DNA of 29,665 nt from Bordetella parapertussis (GTDB taxonomy: Bacteria; Pseudomonadota; Gammaproteobacteria; Burkholderiales; Burkholderiaceae_B). The translations under genes and the position numbers were made by a program. Of the stretch, positions 24,760 through 29,665 are shown in pieces (the stretch's first letter is position 1; every line of letters starts with the position of its first letter). The stretch lies in NCBI GenBank assembly GCA_945872285.1, contig CAMBZR010000038.1, forward strand, positions 1 through 29,665, written 5' to 3'. A model generated the notes under the pieces. That model searched no databases, was not told the DNA's origin, and was given only the letters and a program-made list of their open reading frames with translations.

Positions 24760-25002
24760 ATTTTGTAAGCGATCCATTAGCAAATTTTGTTGTGCCAGCC
24801 ACATCCAAGCAAACAGACGCCACTGCAGCGCCGATTTTAGCTGAGGACAATTAACCTGCCCGGCGAGCACCCCACTCAAAATGGCGATGGGGCTTGCAGC
24901 TGGCTATCGCGGTCAAGATGTTGTCGCGACGCTTGTTTTACCCACAAAATTGCACGATAACGCTCAGATTTGCAGATCAGGGATGCTTGGAAGGCTAAAC
25001 AC
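24760..25002. other. Intergenic stretch upstream of the OYE gene
   Basis: Between the OYE start and the terminator at 25003-25042 I find no convincing gene, RNA or repeat. An open frame continues upstream of the OYE start to 24879, but the extra residues do not look like family sequence. The OYE promoter must lie here, but I see no hexamer pair good enough to call. Confidence 0.5.
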
Positions 25003-25042
25003 AAAAAAGGCATCAGACCCCTCTTAAAGAGGCATGATGCCT
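25003..25042 (-). terminator. Intrinsic terminator of the small lysine-rich protein gene
   Basis: Read on the minus strand, AGGCATCA (25042 to 25035) pairs with TGATGCCT (25015 to 25008), with a nested 5-base stem CCTCT/AGAGG (25032-25028 with 25024-25020) around a 3-base loop, followed directly by a run of six T (25008-25003). It is about 50 bases past the stop of the lysine-rich protein gene. Confidence 0.85.
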
Positions 25043-25092
25043 ACCGGCAAGACCTTAAAACACCCAAAGCTGCAGTCGAACGGGTTAACGGC

Positions 25093-25242
25093 CTATTTGT
25101 CTTTATTCTTAATGCGGGTGTAAACCGTATTAACGGTCGTGGCACGCATCGGATCGGTCAGCCCTGAAGCAGGTTTGGGCGTCGAAGTATCTTTTTTAGG
25201 CTTTTTTGATTCTTTACTGGATTTCTGCTGACCTTTGGCCAC
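25093..25242 (-). CDS. Small lysine-rich protein of unknown function
   Basis: 49-aa, strongly basic, apparently disordered protein (VAKGQQKSSKESKKPKKD with further Lys/Pro/Thr, ending TRIKNKDK). The GTG start at 25242 is well supported by GGGAG eight bases upstream, and an intrinsic terminator lies about 50 bases after the stop, so this is a genuine monocistronic gene. I recall similar short lysine-rich reading frames in Burkholderiales but know of no function. It is divergent from arfB, with 57 bases between start codons. Nucleic-acid or ribosome binding would fit its charge but is a guess. Confidence 0.75.
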   Translation of the reverse strand: MAKGQQKSSKESKKPKKDTSTPKPASGLTDPMRATTVNTVYTRIKNKDK

Positions 25243-25254
25243 GATAAGCTCCCT

Positions 25255-25284
25255 GAGATAAACGATAATGTAGTTTACGGTCAA
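25255..25284 (-). promoter_or_regulatory. Candidate promoter of the small lysine-rich protein gene
   Basis: On the minus strand TTGACC (25284 to 25279, five of six matches to the -35 consensus) stands 17-18 bases before a weak TTATCT/TATCTC hexamer. On the plus strand GATAAT (25264-25269) is a five-of-six -10 candidate for arfB but without a matching -35. Confidence 0.3.
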
Positions 25285-25299
25285 TCGCTCAATCTCACA

Positions 25300-25704
25300 A
25301 TGTACGCCCAAATTACCCTTTCTGAAGACGATGTCACGATTACCGCTGTGCGTGCGCAGGGCGCGGGCGGGCAAAATGTGAATAAGGTCTCAAGCGCTAT
25401 CCACCTGCGCTTCAGCATCCCCACCTCGACACTGAGCGCAGACGTCAAAGTACGCCTGTTAGCGCTTAACGACCATCGCATCACCCGCGATGGCGCCATC
25501 GTCATTAAGGCTCAAACTCACCGCAGCCAAGACATGAACCGTACTGAGGCGTTGGCCAGGCTCAACGAACTGGTCAACAGCGTTGCCAGGCCTCCAAAAA
25601 CCCGGCATGCCACCAAACCCACCTATGGTTCAAAGCAACGGCGCCTCGAGGGCAAGCGCAAGCTTTCTGAAACCAAGGCGTTAAGAGGCCGAGCACAGTT
25701 CTAA
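25300..25704 (+). CDS. arfB: Alternative ribosome-rescue factor B (peptidyl-tRNA hydrolase ArfB/YaeJ)
   Basis: 134-aa class I release-factor-like protein. The catalytic GGQ motif is at residues 23-25 (AQGAGGQNVNKV), followed by the RFSIPTSTLSADVKVRLL segment and a basic C-terminal tail (SKQRRLEGKRKLSETKALRGR), which in ArfB enters the empty mRNA channel of a stalled ribosome. The length matches the family. It hydrolyses peptidyl-tRNA on ribosomes stalled without a stop codon. The ATG at 25300 has no evident Shine-Dalgarno site. It is divergent from the lysine-rich small gene and sits alone. Confidence 0.92.
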   Translation: MYAQITLSEDDVTITAVRAQGAGGQNVNKVSSAIHLRFSIPTSTLSADVKVRLLALNDHRITRDGAIVIKAQTHRSQDMNRTEALARLNELVNSVARPPKTRHATKPTYGSKQRRLEGKRKLSETKALRGRAQF

Positions 25705-25750
25705 GCGGCGCGTCTCAACTTCAGGGCTGATGCCTTTTACTCGCGCGCCC

Positions 25751-27283
25751 TTATAAACGAAATATTGGTCGTGTCGGAGTCGGCTTTAAATGCATTTCGT
25801 CAGCCGCAGCGTTCACAATCACCGCTGCGTCGGCTGCCAGCAAATATCGCTGCACAACCAGTTGATCGCTCACTTCTCGCACCCGCTGCACATATTGATT
25901 TAAGCCTTCGGGATAACGTTCTTCAAGAGACAACCTTGGGTCATTTGCCTCCAAGCGCTCTTGTTGCAGAGCAAAAAAAGGCTTGTACGTGCCCGCTAAG
26001 CGGCAAATCACATGTGTGACTGGGGCATTGGGTCGACCATGGGTACCCAGAGGTACGGCCACGTCGGGCACTTGAATCCCACCAAGCGGATTGTCGTCGG
26101 CATCGGTCTGAGGCACCAGCACCGTGGCCTCGGGTAAATATTGAGGTGCACCAAACACTGTTTCATCTGCTCGCGGGTGCCTCAAAAGCATCAGGCAACT
26201 GGGCGGGGGATCAAGTTGCTCGGATACCCATTGATCTAGTGCAATCAGTTGCGCACGCAAAGGTGGCGACCAATCGAGTTGCCCGTGCATCGATTCGCAC
26301 AACTTATATTGTTCACGCATGTTGAGATGCGCAGAGCCAGCGATATCGTACATTCGAACGGCATCGGGCAGCGCAAGATCAGCAATCCCCTGCGCACCGG
26401 TACGGGTCAACGACGCGCGACCACCCATGTAGTCAATATTGAAGTGCGTCACTAAGATTTTGGGCAGTGGTTCGTTACGCGCTTGCAGCGTTACGATCAC
26501 AGCAGCGTACGTGAATGGTTCTTCGTGCACACCGCGGTGTTCAAGATTAGGCGGTGCAGGCGTACTGCCCGCCACAGTTCCTGGGCCTACGCCCGAGGCC
26601 ATCAGCGGCAGTTGCCCCGCAGCCCCACCCACCAAATGAAAACCTTCAATGACTTGCCTACCCTGCGCAACATTAAAGCCATTGAGCAAAAAGCTTTTCA
26701 AAAACCGTGAGGTTTGCGAATAGCCGGCCGCATAGATTCGCTTGACTGAACCCGCAAGCGGATTATCTGCCTGCGTGCTATCGCGTAAAAAACGTGTGAC
26801 ATCGCGTACTGCAGCAAACCCTGCTGCCTCAACGTAGCGGGTCTCGCCGTTTGTATCGACAAACTGCGGCGGCTCAAATCCCTGCCCCATTTCCCACTGA
26901 GTCGAAACCATCATGAAGCCCTGCTCTTGCAAAAAGCCAAGGCCTGCGTCCAATGAGCCAATCGGGAGAGGACGTTGACGCGGACTGTTATAAAAAGCAT
27001 GACTCACAGGCAAACCACGGTTTGGCACGTCTACCAACAGGCGTCCCTCGCCACGCTTGGGCGCTGTTGGTGCAATGAGGACAACACGTGTTTGATATTC
27101 AACATTGCCGCGCGCGTTACGCGGGGCTTTGTCCAAGTCAGGGATATTTTCTGCAGGGCTCAACTCACCGTGGGCCACGCCCTCGAGGCGCACAAAGGGA
27201 ATCGAACGATACAAACCAAGCGGGATTGTTTTTGTAATCGTCAGCCTTTTCACAGCAGACGCAACGAGAGGGTTGGATGCCAT
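25751..27283 (-). CDS. Alpha/beta-hydrolase-domain protein (Abhydrolase_10-like)
   Basis: 510-aa protein with the pattern of the large alpha/beta-hydrolase_10 family: an N-terminal beta-rich region, the LLVDVPNRGLP strand, an oxyanion-region FLQEQGFMMVSTQWEMGQG, a nucleophile elbow GYSQTSR with Ser189, and a GSAHLN histidine segment around residue 320. No signal peptide is visible. ATG 27283 has AGGTG about eight bases upstream and is preferred over a GTG at 27292. The function of this family is poorly defined; esterase or lactonase activity is plausible. It is transcribed divergently from the SMP-30-like gene, with 123 bases between start codons, so the two may share regulation. Confidence 0.85.
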   Translation of the reverse strand: MASNPLVASAVKRLTITKTIPLGLYRSIPFVRLEGVAHGELSPAENIPDLDKAPRNARGNVEYQTRVVLIAPTAPKRGEGRLLVDVPNRGLPVSHAFYNSPRQRPLPIGSLDAGLGFLQEQGFMMVSTQWEMGQGFEPPQFVDTNGETRYVEAAGFAAVRDVTRFLRDSTQADNPLAGSVKRIYAAGYSQTSRFLKSFLLNGFNVAQGRQVIEGFHLVGGAAGQLPLMASGVGPGTVAGSTPAPPNLEHRGVHEEPFTYAAVIVTLQARNEPLPKILVTHFNIDYMGGRASLTRTGAQGIADLALPDAVRMYDIAGSAHLNMREQYKLCESMHGQLDWSPPLRAQLIALDQWVSEQLDPPPSCLMLLRHPRADETVFGAPQYLPEATVLVPQTDADDNPLGGIQVPDVAVPLGTHGRPNAPVTHVICRLAGTYKPFFALQQERLEANDPRLSLEERYPEGLNQYVQRVREVSDQLVVQRYLLAADAAVIVNAAADEMHLKPTPTRPIFRL

Positions 27284-27406
27284 CTGAACCACACCTAAGA
27301 AATAATTGTAAAAATGACATCATACGGGCAGGCTTTGGGCTTACCCCCCATCTGGTTAGCAAACAGGTATATTGACTCCAGAATAAACAACACTCAGGAG
27401 CCAGCT

Positions 27407-28345
27407 ATGTGGGAAGAAAGCGAACGCTACCCCGACCCCCGCGTCATCTCGTTAGACCCCTCGTTTGACACCTATCGCTTGGCGCTCGCTTCAGTCGAGC
27501 GGCTCGCGACGGGGTTTCGCTGGGCAGAGGGCCCCGTATGGTTTGGTGATGGGCGCTACTTGCTCTGGAGCGACATCCCAAATAATCGGATTATGAAGTG
27601 GGAAGAAGAAACTGGCGCAGTCAGCGTGTTTCGTAAGCCCTCAAACTGGGCCAATGGCCATACCCGCGATCGCCAAGGTCGTCTGGTCAGCTGCGAACAC
27701 GGGCGTCGAGTCACTCGCACCGAATACGATGGCAGTATCACGGTACTAATGGATTCGTTTCAGGGTAAAAAACTCAATGCCCCCAATGATGTCGTCGTGA
27801 AGTCAGATGATTCAATCTGGTTTACTGACCCACCCTTTGGCAGCTTAGGCAACTACGAGGGTGTCAAATCACCGATCGAATTACCCCACTCTGTGTATCG
27901 CATCGACGGCGTCACTAGTGTCGCCACGCTGATGACCAATCAACTTAAAGGGCCGAATGGTTTATGTTTTTCGCCAGACGAAAGCCTGCTCTATGTGATT
28001 GAATCACGCGCCACCCCAAACCGCTTGATTCAGGTGTACGACGTAGTCGACAACGGCACAAAAATCAAAAACGGTCGCGTGTTTTTGGATGCAGGTACCG
28101 GCAGCATCGACGGTTTACGTGCCGACATCGATGGCAACCTCTGGTGCGGCTGGGGCATGGGTACGCCAGAGCTTGACGGCGTGATGATCGTCTCGCCCGC
28201 AGGCAAGATGATTGGTCGCATCGCGTTGCCAGAACGTTGTGCCAATCTGTGCTTTGGTGGCCTCAAGCGCAACCGTTTATTTATGGCGTCGTCACATTCA
28301 ATCTATTCGTTATATGTGAATACGCAAGGCGCGTTGGGGGGTTAG
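27407..28345 (+). CDS. SMP-30/gluconolactonase/LRE-family protein
   Basis: 312-aa six-bladed propeller protein. The metal ligands of the SMP-30 family are visible: E41 (WAEGPVW), N184 (GPNGLCFSPD) and D235 (SIDGLRADIDGN), with N127 in the NAPNDVVV segment. It lacks a signal peptide, so it is probably cytoplasmic. ATG 27407 is set by a strong CAGGAG site six bases upstream; the longer frame from 27314 is rejected. Members hydrolyse aldonolactones or other lactones using a divalent metal ion. It is divergent from the alpha/beta-hydrolase gene and convergent with the M81 peptidase gene 24 bases away. Confidence 0.9.
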   Translation: MWEESERYPDPRVISLDPSFDTYRLALASVERLATGFRWAEGPVWFGDGRYLLWSDIPNNRIMKWEEETGAVSVFRKPSNWANGHTRDRQGRLVSCEHGRRVTRTEYDGSITVLMDSFQGKKLNAPNDVVVKSDDSIWFTDPPFGSLGNYEGVKSPIELPHSVYRIDGVTSVATLMTNQLKGPNGLCFSPDESLLYVIESRATPNRLIQVYDVVDNGTKIKNGRVFLDAGTGSIDGLRADIDGNLWCGWGMGTPELDGVMIVSPAGKMIGRIALPERCANLCFGGLKRNRLFMASSHSIYSLYVNTQGALGG

Positions 28346-28369
28346 GTCCCCGCTTTTAGAGCACTATCA

Positions 28370-29665
28370 TTAAGCCCAGACAGGTTCTTTCCAAACCACG
28401 TCATCGTCAATTGGCCAGACGGGTCTAGGCAAAGCTTTAAAGCTTAAGCGCTTTAAATTAGGCGTCGTTAAACCAGGGCTATCGACATCCATAATTTGCT
28501 CATCAGAAAAGAACTCGTCAAAGCCTGCACGATAGTGACCGCGACTTTTGACGATGAGACATTGGATTTTTGAAATATCAATGCCGTGCATTTCAAGCAT
28601 CACGGGCTCGGCTAATTGACGCCGCAAACTGCCAACGACTACCTGCAGGCCTGAATCGACCAACTCGAGCAAGGCACTGGGCCCGAGCGAAAACTTACGA
28701 TCTTTCATGATGCCGCGTCGGCCGGTTTGAAAACCATCACGCAAACAAATGATTTTTGCGCGGGCAGTAAAACGTTTTGAATGTTCGAGCTCTGTTGCGT
28801 TGAATACTGCATCGAACACAGCGCCTTCACCCAAAGCATGCGCTTGACCAGCCAGCTCAGGCGCAACAAATACCCCAAGCACCACACCTTGGATACGCGC
28901 GTCATGAAACGCTTGCAGCAGCCAAGCGGTACTGCCCCGCCCGCCCCCACCTGGATTGTCAGCGACATCGGCAAACAACATGGGTGCCAACCCGGTTCGG
29001 GCAAGTTTGACCGCCTGTTCAACTTCAATCGTATCGGCAACGTAACGCGCACGATCGGCCCACGCCGCACGGGCCACTGTTAAAGCCGCCGCGCGAGCGG
29101 CAGCCAAATCTCCACGCGAGGTCACCGTAATCGTCATGCCGCACTTAGGCACATCTGCAAACACAAAGCCACCCGCCACCGAGACGTTTGCGATTGGTCC
29201 TTCTGAGGGCTTTTGCATCAGCGAATAAGCAAGCTTCAACAAATCGGCATAAGGACCGCGTGCCGAAAGCAAGGTCACGGAAGGCGGTGTAATAGGCATG
29301 CGGATAAAAGCTTTTACCGTTTTCATGCCAGCAAACATTTCGTTTAACAGGTCGGCAGCTTCGGCGCCACACTCGCGTTGATCGACGTGCGGGTTGGTGC
29401 GATACGCGACCAAAGCGTCTAACGCCTCAACGGTTTGAGGTGACACATTGCAATGCAAATCGTGCGTGGCGATCACGGGGATATTAGGGCCCACGATACT
29501 GCGAATCATGGTCATCATGACGCCTTCGGTATCGTCTTCATGGTCGGCAGTCGAGGCGCCATGATTACAAACGTACACAGCATCAACCGGTAAGGCAGCA
29601 TGCAACGATGCTTCTGCCTTGTGTATGAATTCTTTCCAGACCTCGTCACTGGTTGGCCCGCCGGG
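28370..29665 (-). CDS. M81-family metallopeptidase (MlrC-like), 5' part missing
   Basis: At least 431 residues of an MlrC-type protein. The frame is open to the window edge (PGGPTSDEVWKEFIHKAEAS before the first shown Leu), so only the extreme N-terminus is lost. Zinc-ligand segments are present (VYVCNHGAS and THDLHCN), and the C-terminal domain has the characteristic DNPGGGGRGSTAWLLQAF. The founding member, microcystinase C, cleaves linear microcystin products, but most homologues sit beside Bug or Dpp-type genes and have unknown substrates. I infer an amidase or peptidase on a small imported compound. It is convergent with the SMP-30-like gene. Confidence 0.9.
   Translation of the reverse strand, partial: PGGPTSDEVWKEFIHKAEASLHAALPVDAVYVCNHGASTADHEDDTEGVMMTMIRSIVGPNIPVIATHDLHCNVSPQTVEALDALVAYRTNPHVDQRECGAEAADLLNEMFAGMKTVKAFIRMPITPPSVTLLSARGPYADLLKLAYSLMQKPSEGPIANVSVAGGFVFADVPKCGMTITVTSRGDLAAARAAALTVARAAWADRARYVADTIEVEQAVKLARTGLAPMLFADVADNPGGGGRGSTAWLLQAFHDARIQGVVLGVFVAPELAGQAHALGEGAVFDAVFNATELEHSKRFTARAKIICLRDGFQTGRRGIMKDRKFSLGPSALLELVDSGLQVVVGSLRRQLAEPVMLEMHGIDISKIQCLIVKSRGHYRAGFDEFFSDEQIMDVDSPGLTTPNLKRLSFKALPRPVWPIDDDVVWKEPVWA

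Noticed and set aside
28370..29665. Microcystin-degradation cluster because of the MlrC-like peptidase
   Set aside because: No mlrA, mlrB or mlrD-like gene is visible, and M81 proteins are common in Burkholderiales without microcystin degradation.

Overview
The window looks like a stretch of accessory catabolic chromosome from a betaproteobacterium of the order Burkholderiales, probably near the Alcaligenaceae. The main reason is the repeated presence of periplasmic Bug/TctC solute-binding proteins without tctA/tctB partners: four genes plus one decayed copy. The protein families otherwise fit this group and the base composition is moderate. The species cannot be named from the sequence. I see no rRNA, tRNA, CRISPR array, insertion sequence, phage gene or origin, and no transcription-factor gene. 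Both edges cut a gene.

Layout. 1-3682: 3' end of a Bug gene (+); an SDR and a hotdog thioesterase in one operon (-); a divergent cupin protein (+); a second Bug gene (-). 3683-3915: divergent promoters that appear to share one self-complementary -35 element, with an inverted repeat over one -10. 3916-6475: three-gene operon with two 4-base overlaps (two-Rossmann flavoprotein, CMD-fold protein without a CxxC, AhpD-type protein with a complete motif), followed by a Bug pseudogene. 6695-8450: a MetE C-terminal-type zinc methyltransferase and a two-cysteine Asp/Glu racemase/maleate isomerase-type enzyme with overlapping genes (-). 8647-12183: a Fur-box-like palindrome ahead of a ferric-iron ABC transporter (binding protein, fused permease, short ATPase), then a nitroreductase (+). 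12893-13861: third Bug gene (-).

13965-21552: a compact seven-gene minus-strand operon encoding a complete Dpp/Opp-type ABC importer (two permeases, two ATPases, a family 5 binding protein) with two tandem AstE/DoeB-like zinc deacylases between the ATPases and the binding protein. Divergent from it is a D-2-hydroxyacid dehydrogenase followed at once by a fourth Bug gene (21707-23667). The right end holds an Old Yellow Enzyme homologue (-), a small lysine-rich protein with its own terminator (-) divergent from ribosome-rescue hydrolase arfB (+), a large alpha/beta hydrolase (-) divergent from an SMP-30/gluconolactonase-type protein (+), and an M81 (MlrC-like) metallopeptidase cut by the window end (-).

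The overall picture is uptake plus first-step hydrolysis or reduction of organic acids, amides or peptides and lactones. The most system-like units are the ABC importer with paired deacylases and the flavoprotein/CMD/AhpD operon. Substrates are not readable from the sequence.
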